Assembly (NCBI RefSeq): GCF_049243985.1
Contig: NC_135372.1
Location: forward strand, 60,752,318-60,816,317
Source of the DNA: Paroedura picta
Lineage: Eukaryota > Chordata > Lepidosauria > Squamata > Gekkonidae
Length of the DNA stretch: 64,000 nucleotides
Direction of reading: 5' to 3'
Part shown: positions 48,960-57,868 of the stretch, piece by piece
How positions within the stretch are numbered: the stretch's first letter is position 1
Layout: every line of letters begins with the position of its first letter
Position numbers and translations under genes: made by a program
The notes under the pieces: model-generated
Seen by the model: only the letters and a program-made list of their open reading frames with translations
What the model was told of the DNA's origin: nothing
Databases searched by the model: none

Positions 48960-49884
48960 CATCATGCCCATGGCCTCTGATATGGCACCAGGGGGTGCTC
49001 TGGAGGCAGAGGATATTCTGGAGGTCCTGGAAAACCCAACTGCTACAAACCAGGAGCTACCGGATCTCCCAGGGCATGAGCATTCTGGGCTCAGCCAGGC
49101 TGAGACCCAGCCTTATTATGTCAAGCTCCTGGACAAGACAGGTACCAGCCCAGAAGACTCACCAGAGGAATAGCACCAGAAGCCGCAGGCCAAGGATGCA
49201 GTAAGCCTTGAATGGCAGCATTGGAGGAGGTGATTTACTCTAACTGAAGTGGACAAGTTGCTGAGCTCGGTCAGGGTGACCACCTGCCCCCTTGATCCCT
49301 GCCCTTCCTGGCTCCTCAAGGGAGGTGGCCAGGGGATAGGAGGCCAGCTCGGAGACATCAACTCCTCCCTAAGTTCGGGGGAGTTTCCTGAGCGGCTAAA
49401 GGGGGCAGTGGTTCGCCCTCTCCTAAAAAAATCAACATTGGACCCGCAGGACCCTGCCAACTATTGCCCAGTATCGCATCTGGCGTTCCTGGGCAAGATG
49501 GTGGAGAGGGCTGCTGCTGACCAGCTCTTGGCATTCTTGGAGGAAACTTCGGCACTCAATCCATATCAGTTGGGCTTCCGTCCTGGCCACGGGGTGGAGA
49601 CAGTGTTGGCCGCCCTTTTGGATGATCTCCGTCGCCAGCTGGACAGAGGTGGGTTGGCCGTGTTGGTCCTCTTGGACCTATCGGCGGCCTTTGACATCGT
49701 GGATCACGACCTTCTGATCCACCGCCTCGTCGGCACGGGGATACAGAGCACAGCCTTGTGCTTGATACGCTCCTTTCTCCAGAATTGGACCCAGAGGGTT
49801 GCGGTGGAGGAAGAGTTCTCGCGTCCCTACGGACTCCCTTGTGGGGTACCGCAGGGCGCAGTCCTCTCCCCCATGTTATTTTAA
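48960..49884 (+). mobile_element. L2-type LINE, reverse transcriptase N-terminal half
   Basis: The frame at 49249-49884 (211 codons, no stop) encodes an L2-clade reverse transcriptase. It shows T-T-C-P-L-D-P-C-P-S-W-L-L-K, then N-Y-C-P-V-S, then G-F-R-P-G-H, then the first catalytic motif L-L-D-L-S-A-A-F-D-I-V-D-H-D-L-L, and finally G-V-P-Q-G-A-V-L-S-P-M-L-F. The sequence ends abruptly before the Y/F-x-D-D motif, so it is cut and cannot be active. Upstream, 48961-49173 reads as an acidic, proline-rich stretch in another frame, possibly the earlier ORF part. It retains the longest intact LINE frame outside the 62 kb CR1. Confidence 0.8.
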
Positions 49885-49899
49885 AAAGGTGGCTCTCAG

Positions 49900-50031
49900 A
49901 TAGGCTTGTCAACCTCCAGATAGTACTTGAAGTTCTTTTGGAATGACAACTGATCTCCAGGCTGTGGAGATCAGTTCACCTGTGTGTGTGTGTGGGGGGG
50001 GGGATGCAGCTTCAGAGGGCATGCTCTATGG
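49900..50031. mobile_element. MITE fragment with TG/G run
   Basis: The text 'aggcttgtcaacctccagat' and 'acaactgatctccaggctgt' belongs to the 'ggttgccaacc' family. It is followed by TGTGTGTGTGTG and a run of 9 G at 49985-50003. Confidence 0.5.
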
Positions 50032-50335
50032 CAGTGGTCCCCAACCCCCGGGCCGGGGACCGGTACTGGTCTGTGGATCAGTCAGTACCGGGCTGCAGCT
50101 CCTCCTCGTCCTCCTCCCTGGCTGCTGCCTCCGGCTCACCTTTGGTGCTCTCCAGTGGCCACTATGGCTGGGGCTCCCCCTCGGCATGGCAGCTGCTGCT
50201 GGCAGCACCCCCCCAGCAGCTGGTGGGAAGTCAGGGGTGCTGGCAGGAAAGCAAGTGGAGCAGGGGCTCAGGCGGCAGCAATGTGCCTCAGCAAAAGACT
50301 ACCCCCCAGCCCTCAATAAAATTGTCAAGCGTGGA
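50032..50335. mobile_element. hAT-like element with GC-rich ends
   Basis: It starts CAGTGGTCCCCAACC, a hAT-type terminus. An inner 'ccggggaccggtactgg' recurs as 'gcgtggaccggtgatag' near 50325. The right terminus is not clear and no target duplication could be fixed. Confidence 0.4.
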
Positions 50336-50339
50336 CCGG

Positions 50340-50435
50340 TGATAGTAAAGCAGTAGTAAATTATTGGTAAAGTAATAGTAAAGTAGCAGTAAAGTAAAGT
50401 AGTAGTGGTAGTAGCAGTAGTAGTCGTAAAGTGAA
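50340..50435. repeat. (AGT)n-like simple repeat
   Basis: Irregular AGT, AGC and TAAAG units such as 'aaagtagtagtggtagtagc' fill about 95 bases. It is an impure trinucleotide repeat. Confidence 0.75.
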
Positions 50436-51334
50436 GTTGTGTGGCTTTAACAGGAAAGTGGCATCTGCCCACCTCTTTCAATTTTGCACTAATGGAGCAA
50501 GCTGTATGAACGAAGCTAAAGCTTGCATAGGGCAGGCAGTAGGGGATAGATTTGTAACAATATCAGCTTTTTGTAGCAGCCCACTTCTACTACATGTTGA
50601 GAGGTCCCCCTAATCTTAAGCAGTAACTTTTCCATTGGGTGCATGATTTGCTGTTGAAACTGGTTGCCACGATCTTGTTCTATTCACAACCCATTGAAAA
50701 TAAATTTCAAAACTAATTATTGTAGGTCATTTAAAAGTTACCATTAATACCTTTTCAGTTCAGACAATTCAGAATCTACAAGTTATTTGTATTCATTACA
50801 GGCATACATTTATGTCTAGTTGTAATGCTCATCTGATTTAGTGCTAGACTTTTAGCATTTGGTTTCAAAAGGCAAAGATGTCTTGACAAGTCTATTGCCT
50901 TAGTAACCAATATCATAAACTGGGTGTGCTTACTATAGTAGCTATTTATTTGTCTATCTAAAAATGCAGAGCTGCCTTTCCTAATTGCCTTGTTCTCCTT
51001 CCTGAGCTGCCTGTAGCTTTTGGACTTCTTATAGCAAGCTGTCTAGAAACATGCTTTCCATTGCTGCCTCTGAAGATTCAGGTCATTGCGATGCTGGGAA
51101 TATTTATCTATTAATACTGTGTAATTTCCATGGTGATAGTTTACTTCTTGACAGGTATTGTATGCAGGACTGGAATTTTGCAGTTGGCTAATCACGTGTG
51201 CTGAATTCAGTTTCAGACAAATTCAGATTTGCGGTTATGTTTCAGTAATAAACAGACCCAAAAGAGTGAAACAGTGACCATATTAGCATTTATTCTAGAT
51301 TGTAATTTAAATTAGAAGTAAAATTCTCATTCAC

Positions 51335-51868
51335 AGCCAGTGTGGCATAGTACTTAGAGCAGCCATTCTCAGCTTTTTTTTTTTAACCATTGAGATACCC
51401 CTGAAACATTCAGGCTTCAAGAAACTCCCAAAGGGGCCTGATTGTGCAGAATATGATTGGGAAACATAGCTGTGTTTACACCCACTCCAGGCCCTTCATT
51501 GGACATTTTTGGAGGGGAGGGGGATCCAATTTTGATCATATTACCCAATAAAAGTTTAACAAATTAAAAATATACATATTTAAAATTAACTCCCACCCAT
51601 TAGGGAAACAGTTCTAGGGCTGTCAAGAAACCCCCAGAGTTTTATGAAACCCTGATTGAGAAAGCCTGGATTAGAGTCTCAGACTAGGATATGGGAACCC
51701 CAAGTTCTAATCCTCACTCTGCCAATGAAACTTGCTTGGACAGGTTGCGCACTGCTGACTTCCTCAAAGAATTGTTGAGAGGGCAAAATGAAGAGAACAC
51801 TGTAACCCACTTTGAGTCACCATTGTGGAGAAAGGCTGAATATCAAGGAAGTAAATAAATAAATGAAA
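51335..51868 (+). mobile_element. tRNA-derived SINE split by a hAT element
   Basis: The head, 'gccagtgtggcatagtactt', is the pol III A-box region. After the hAT insertion (51360-51668) it continues with 'gattagagtctcagactagg', a B-box-like 'aagttctaatcctcactctg', the body, 'cactttgagtcaccattgtg' and an (AAAT)n tail. The order is that of a well-known squamate SINE. Only the insertion and scattered point differences distinguish it from an intact copy. Confidence 0.8.
51360..51668. mobile_element. Non-autonomous hAT element inside the SINE
   Basis: It begins CAGCCATTCTCAGC and ends GATTGAGAAAGCCTG, inverted ends of the same family as 34118-34746; both also share 'cattcaggcttcaagaaact'-like text just inside the left end. 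The flanks acttagag (51352-51359) and gattagag (51669-51676) agree at six of eight bases, and the SINE is continuous without one copy. Confidence 0.8.
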
Positions 51869-52214
51869 CTTCTGTATGCTCAGGAAATTCCTTTGTGTAA
51901 TGCAGATGATCTTGACATAACATTTTCCACCAAGAGCCATTAAAATAATTGTGTAAAACTGAGGACAATGTCATTAACTCTGCAGGCAGGATTGTTTCAA
52001 TGAATTCTGTTTACATTCCACTAGGTGGACACAAAGAGCAACATTTCCTCACAAGTCCTGCTAAATCTTCAGTTTGAAGCAAATTCACAGAAAGATTATT
52101 TCAATTTAGAAACTTCACTTCCAAAAAGACCCACTATGGCTTAGAAATTGAAATCACAGTGACTATAATGGGAGACCTCCTTGCAACCAGGTCAATCTAT
52201 TGTACGGTTATTCA

Positions 52215-52322
52215 TGTTATTGTGCATATGTTCCATGTTTCACGTATTATGCATATGCTCCATGTAAACCGCCCTGAGCCTCTGGGGAGGGCGGTATATA
52301 AATATAATAAAATAAATAAATA
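52215..52322 (+). mobile_element. L2-like LINE 3' tail
   Basis: The canonical text 'gtaaaccgccctgagcctct', 'ggggagggcggtatataaat' and (AAAT)n at 52300-52320 is the clearest copy in the window of the recurrent LINE 3' end. Confidence 0.75.
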
Positions 52323-52429
52323 AGTTCAATACATTATATTAGCTCATGGTCTTCTCATCTCCAAATTACTGCAGTAATTACTCAATGTTTCTAAATTACA
52401 CTTTTGATGTTAATATGATTATTATGACT

Positions 52430-52560
52430 GTTTGACTTGATGTTTTTGCACTGTTAGAAACAATTCAGTGTGTGTTTCCAGCTATACTGTTCTATATACA
52501 CCACCCCAGGATGTCATAATGAGGGGCAGTATATAAACTGATGAATGAATAAATAAAATT
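52430..52560 (+). mobile_element. Second LINE 3' tail
   Basis: The segment with 'accaccccaggatgtcataa', 'tgaggggcagtatataaact' and 'gaatgaataaataaaa' is a diverged relative of the tail at 52215-52322. Confidence 0.5.
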
Positions 52561-52710
52561 CAGTTCTGCTTTCACAAGCTATACAAGTTATTTTAAGGCA
52601 CAGCTTTAATATAGGATTGGACTGTGTTACTGGTAGGCGGTAATGAAGGACTAGCCAACTTTTGATACAGTTTTTAACTTTTTTACATATTGTATTTTTA
52701 ATTTTCATAG

Positions 52711-52907
52711 CCATCTGCTTTGAGTCCATAGTAGGAGAAAAGGAGATTAAAATAGTTTTAATAAAACTGGTAGATTGTGGTGTTTCCTACAAGGAGAGCC
52801 TGAAGAACCTGGACTTTTCAGCTGAGGAAAAAAAGGTATGTGATAAGTTAAAAAAATTAGGTATACAGATAAAAGTGGACGGAGAACGTTTCTGCCTTTT
52901 GCCATAA
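52711..52907 (+). other. Exon-like open frame of unknown origin
   Basis: I do not recognise this sequence. After a plausible acceptor (ttttaattttcatag, AG at 52709-52710) the + strand stays open for 65 codons: I-C-F-E-S-I-V-G-E-K-E-I-K-I-V-L and onward, ending ...G-E-R-F-C-L-L-P at a TAA (52905-52907). The composition (alternating lysine/glutamate and hydrophobic residues, S-A-E-E-K-K, C-D-K-L-K-K-L-G) looks like a soluble helical protein rather than random translation. A donor-like GGTATG occurs at 52835-52840, but the frame continues smoothly past it, so a terminal exon is more likely than an internal one. An AATAAA lies downstream at about 53566. No partner exon was found in the window. 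It could be a real exon, a pseudogene piece or an unrecognised transposon ORF. Confidence 0.3.
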
Positions 52908-53354
52908 TGACAGAAGTTGAGTAGCAGGACAAAAAGAAGCACTTCACTCAACAAGTAATTAAACTGTAAAACACATCCAGCAGGTAAAGTGAGGGTCACC
53001 AACATTGATAGCTTCAAAAGGGTGGAAGATAGATTAATGATAGACCCACCAATGGTTACTAGTCAGGTTGACTTAAAAAAAACCTCACCCAGAGACCGCA
53101 AACCTCTAGATGCCAATGATAAGAGGCAATGTCAGCGGAAGGTTTTCTTTCCTACTTCTTGGGCCTGGTTGGCCACTATGTGAATAAGATGCTGGTCCAC
53201 GTGGTCTGAATGGTATCCAACCCTGATCCGAATCAGCAAAAAGTGCTTGCTGTGGCTGCATCATGCCCATGACATTTATGGTTAAAAAGGAGGCAAGATC
53301 GGGTCATTTGTAAGCCTGTTAAGTGGATGAACTTTAAAAATGCAGTTGACACAA

Positions 53355-56313
53355 ACAGGATCAGACACAGACAAGTTAACATAACTTTAATTCAAATATT
53401 TCTTCAACAAAAGTTGCCAATATATGTAAGACTTGAGTTTAAACATAGATTCCCCCTCACAGCAGCATTACTGAAACAAAATGAAAACGTTGTCTATAAA
53501 ATATTATCTACAAATATGGTCTGAGGTTACTATAGCTTGTCCTAAATGATGAAGGTGGAGTTCGGAATAAATTTGCTGAGTTTCTATTAAGTGTGAAGGC
53601 TGGAAATGAGAGTTTTTAATACTTACAATTCAGCTCTGCCATCAGAATGATGAGGTCCAGAAGGGAAACCGAACAAGGCACACTGTGGCATGTATTAAGG
53701 CCAGAAATACCAGCCTTTAGAACTTCTTGTTTTTTGAGGAAACTACTTTGCAATGAGGTCAAAATTAAATGTCGATTTGATTCTTGCTGCATTTCAACAA
53801 GGGAATTTATATGCCCAATTCATTCAGTTAAGAGGCTTTGTCCAAGCAAGGTATCTACTAAAGTGTCTGGATCACAGTCATAAGGTTTTTAAAAGGTTTC
53901 CAAGTACAAAGACTGGTCTTTCTTCAAAAAATGATTACTTAACAGATGTTATGGGAATTCTGTTTAAATACCTTATTTTTGCTATAATGTACTTCCAAAA
54001 CCAGAGAGAATAAAAATCTGGGTAAAGACAATGGTCAAAAGACCAAATCATCACTCAAAAATTAACTTTCATTCAACTGAAAAAAATAAAGTTCTTTTAA
54101 GGTGCAAAACGAGAAATGCATAGAGCACTTGTGCAGGCTACTAAAATTAAGACCAAAGCTTTTTCTTCTACTTTAAAACGCCAAAAAGATTAATGAACAG
54201 TCATCAGAATCAAGCTGTCCTATTAATTTTCTGAAGCACAAAAAGTTAACTTTAAAAGTCTTCAAAACTTACTGTGAATTTTCTGTTAATTCAAAGACTT
54301 AAAATCATAGTAAGACAAATTGTTTGGGTTTGATGCCGTTTTACACCAGGGTCAGATGTTCACAGGCACAAGTCAGAAGCTGAGAGTATCCGAGAAAAGT
54401 TTTTTTCAAAAAGGCAAAATTGAAAACAACATAGTTTACACAGTTCACGATCACAAAAAGTTGTACAGAGGTAGCTCCCTTCCTTTCCCAAAAACCAGAG
54501 ATGCTTCTATTGCAAACTACATCAAGAGTATTACAGACCAGCCTGATGATTACCATTTTTAATGGTTTTGGTTTTTATATGGCATATAAAGCAGCCTCAG
54601 TGGGTCTCTCACTGCATGAATCTAGAATGAAAGTTAAACACATGGACTGCCCTTTCCAAATGCAATCCTATTAAGCGTTGCACCTTGTGTGATACAAGAT
54701 AAGAAAGTTTGTTCTGAATAACTAAACAAAAGTGGTAATCTAGGATATTGCTTGGCAACTAGTTGTGATTTGTACTCCAAAGTATATTCTGTCTTTTAAC
54801 ATACACCCGGGAGACTTAGAGCTGCATCAGATCCACAAGAAAACACACACACCCTTACACCACATCCTCTGTTCCCTGAGAACTATTTAAAAGAGGTCTT
54901 TGGAATGCAATTATTGTGATAGTTAAACATTAAGATGTGAAGATAGTATTGGAAAGATTTTTCTTTCATCTTAGTTTTGTGGCATTGTTAATGGGAACAA
55001 AATACAGAGATGAGTGAACTTTTTCTTAAGGAGCCAAGTTAAAAAATTCAATATAAAATCTTTACACAAAGAACACACATTTCTCTCACAATCCAATCTC
55101 AGTAAACAGACCTTAAACTGAAGCCAGTGAAACACCCAAATACATCATTCAGAACTGTAAGGTATATGTTCTCTGAACACATGCTAGCAAATCTTTACAT
55201 TTTACATGTATATATAATATGGGGAAAACACATACACACAAGAAGGATGATGTTGGGCAACCATGAAGAAGATACAAAATACAAGCTACATTTGCACAAA
55301 GTCTTTTACCCACTTTAGTGACTATTAAGTAAAGACTAGCATAACAGAAACACTCTACTCAGTTCTCCAAAGCCCATGGGCCAAGGAACGAGGCAAGCTG
55401 AGAGTTTTATTCTACACCAGATTTCACTTTCAAATATTTTTAAAAACATCACATAGTTGCTAAGGACTTTACCCATATTTTCTCTGATGCTGCAATGTAC
55501 TTATTAGCACATCAGTACAACATTTGGGAATGGGTAGGAAACCATGGAAATAAAAAACGGGTAGTTAAGAAGAGAACTAGTCTGGGATCTTGACACCATG
55601 TTGCTTCAAGGTAAGAGGCAATCCACTAATGTTGTTTGCAAGCATGCAAAGCATTCACAGAGTAGGCAACATCTTATGTCAAAAAGGACTCATGTGGTTC
55701 TCCAGGCTGATACAACCTTTAATCCAGGTCCAGCTGTATGCCATTATCCTATCTACATACAGAGTTAGTTCCATTTCAGAGTCCAAAGTTGTGTCCTTAG
55801 TCTGCACACAGTTCACCAAAGAACTTCTCAGCGGAATTCTAATTCAACTTGTGTAGGAGAAGCTCCTGGCAACTTGCCTCGAAACACCCTAAGCTCTAAA
55901 ACCATGCAGTTACAATAAAATGTTCAGTGCAATAAATAGTGGTGGGTGGCCTTCACTAACATAGTGAACACATGTAAAAATGCCAACTTGCATTTTTTGG
56001 TCCTCACAGGGAAGAATTTAAGCATTACTTCCTGAAAGATAAAAGTCTTCAGAGCAGGAGCTTTACTACACTTAAACAGTAGTCTTTTACCCCAACACTC
56101 AAAATCTACATGTACGCTAGTCACTTAACACTGGCTTTCAAGTCATTAATATCAAATTACTTGTCCAGTCTGTATTTTTTAAGACTTAAAATATTAACTT
56201 ATTAATAGTGACATAAATCATTGCATACAGCTGCAGTTCCTCCTATACGTTCTGCAGAGGTATGACAACAATAATTCAATGCTTAAGAGTGTTTTTATTG
56301 TACTCTCTCTCTC
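53355..56313 (-). other. LRRC8B: Probable LRRC8B 3' UTR
   Basis: The 2.96 kb after the LRRC8B stop codon is AT-rich and free of any repeat I can identify, in contrast to the dense repeats beyond it. On the minus strand an ATTAAA at 53384-53389 is followed about 30 bases later by a GT-rich stretch (cctgtttgtgtcaa), a good polyadenylation context. AATAAA hexamers also occur at about 55406 and immediately after the stop near 56293, so shorter forms are possible. A (GA)n stretch sits directly after the stop codon. Confidence 0.5.
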
Positions 56314-56586
56314 TCAGGCTCTGTCCAAACATATTGGCAAATGCTCTGTCACTCGAGGAGGAAGAGTCATTAATAAACGTTCTTCTACAATTAAACAACT
56401 CCGCTTCAGTGAATTACATTCCTCCAGCTCAGCAGGAAGAGACTCCAAGTGGTTTCCTATGAGTTCCAGCTGAACAAGGTTCAAGAGTCCACCAACACAA
56501 GGGGACAAATTTGTCAGGCTGTTAAATCCCAGAAGAAGATACTGAAGTTTTCTGCAGTGAAACAATTCATCTGGAAGTTCATCAAT
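56314..56586 (-). CDS. LRRC8B: LRRC8B last coding exon (codons 713-802 and stop)
   Basis: This exon encodes the last leucine-rich repeats and the C-terminus of LRRC8B. The acceptor is TTTTTAG with AG at 56587-56588, so the exon starts with I-D-E-L-P-D-E-L-F-H-C-R-K-L-Q and ends ...V-T-E-H-L-P-I-C-L-D-R-A. This matches mammalian LRRC8B (…C-K-K-L-Q-C-L-L-L-G… to …C-L-D-K-C) and restores the full family length, 802 residues. The junction is phase 0 (…T-K-N-H | I-D-E-L…). The separate open frame that starts at M of 56563-56565 is only an internal methionine. LRRC8C has no intron at the corresponding place. Confidence 0.96.
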   Translation of the reverse strand: MDELPDELFHCRKLQYLLLGFNSLTNLSPCVGGLLNLVQLELIGNHLESLPAELEECNSLKRSCLIVEERLLMTLPPRVTEHLPICLDRA

Positions 56587-57868
56587 CTAAAAACAGAACA
56601 AAACAGGACATTCAGTTAAAGGCCTTCTACTGTGTTTTGTGAACCACAAAATACAGGAAGTAACTGCTAATTCATGTGACCTGCTTTATTGGTTATTTTT
56701 GTTGTGTATTTGCATGTAATGAACTAATCAGCCAAGTGGTTTGCCTCAAGTCCTAAAAAACGATTCTTCATGGGGTTCTATCACTTCTCAGGTGACCTCC
56801 ATCAACACACATAAATTTGAACCAAAAAAAATATTAATTTAATTTCTTTTCAAATGTATTCCCCGCCACTCTCCGCAAGTTGGCTCGTGGCGGGTTACAG
56901 AATAGGTATTGCAATACTCTTTCTTTCCTCCCTAGTGGACATCTTGACCACCTGCATGTTTCATACCTGAACATGGTTTCTGAAGCTTGGAGTAGAAAAC
57001 AGACAAAACAACAGCTTGTTCTGATTTTTCAGAAAAGTTTGATTTGGAATGGGACCATGGTGCAGAGGGAAGAGGGACTCTAGCCTCCTCTTCCTCCTCC
57101 TGTTTTCCCAACCTGAAACAGTTAGGGTGGGGAGTTACTTGCCCTGTGGAGGATCTGCATATGGAAGCATTCAGTACTGGGCAGTCTCTCCCGATGCACT
57201 GCCAACCCCCCGGGGCTGTTTTGGGTCAGAAAAATGGCACACATGAACAGAAGGCTGGAGCACCTCTTCCCTCTGTGGTGCAGTCCCAGTCTGATTCCAG
57301 CTCCTGTAGTGCTTCAGAATGGGCTTCCACATCTGTATAGCTGGAAGTCCCTGTGACAACCACATGTTAAATGTAACAAGTAATTTGGACCTTACATAAG
57401 GCTGCTAAAGGAGCACTGGAAAAGAGTTGAATATCAAGCCACAAACTTCTAAATTACCACATCAGATACTGTTACAGTGTCAATTTTGCTGAACACACAC
57501 CACTCCTTAGCACAAATTTTTATCCATGTGCTTCCATGTCTTATGCAGTGTCAGTGATGTTTCAGATACATCATGTTATGGACCCTCAAATCAAGAACTG
57601 AATGCAAATCACTAGACAAAATGAAATCAGTAAACCTAAATGAAGACAAACCTGCTACATTTGCACAGGATGGGAGTTGATAAACAAGGAAGAGGCAGGA
57701 GATATGACTGCAGCCCATTTAAACTGCCTCCACGCCTCTCCAACCCCAACTGGTCCACTCAATAAAGGTCACATATAAACTCCAACATGGGCTGGCTGAA
57801 AAGCCCACGACTGTAGGGAGCCAAGAGCTATGGAATCTTTCTCATTTTCTAAAAAAAGTTCTACTTAC
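56587..57868 (-). other. LRRC8B: LRRC8B intron within the leucine-rich repeats
   Basis: The intron is 1,282 bases, donor CAT|GTAAGT (GT at 57867-57868), acceptor TTTTTAG|ATT. It carries an antisense L2-like LINE tail near 56843-56905 ('ccccgccactctccgcaagt', 'ggctcgtggcgggttacaga'). Nothing else was recognised. If the intron is retained, the frame adds eight residues (V-S-R-T-F-F-R-K) and stops. Confidence 0.95.

Larger units (their letters stand above)
32600..53354. other. Intergenic region between LRRC8C and LRRC8B
   Basis: This 20.7 kb between the LRRC8C promoter and the likely LRRC8B 3' end is mostly transposon remains, listed separately. I recognise nothing in about 36.4-37.25, 40.0-41.2, 41.35-42.04, 42.5-44.5, 45.4-48.2 and 50.45-51.33 kb apart from simple repeats. 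An antisense SINE-like tail appears near 48.23-48.34 kb (gatttgaacc, then ctacaccacat). No gene was recognised, apart from the candidate at 52.7 kb. Confidence 0.75.

Noticed and set aside
57842-57868. The last eight codons of the unspliced LRRC8B frame
   Set aside because: They follow a GTAAGT donor, and the exon at 56314-56586 restores the family's C-terminus and length.
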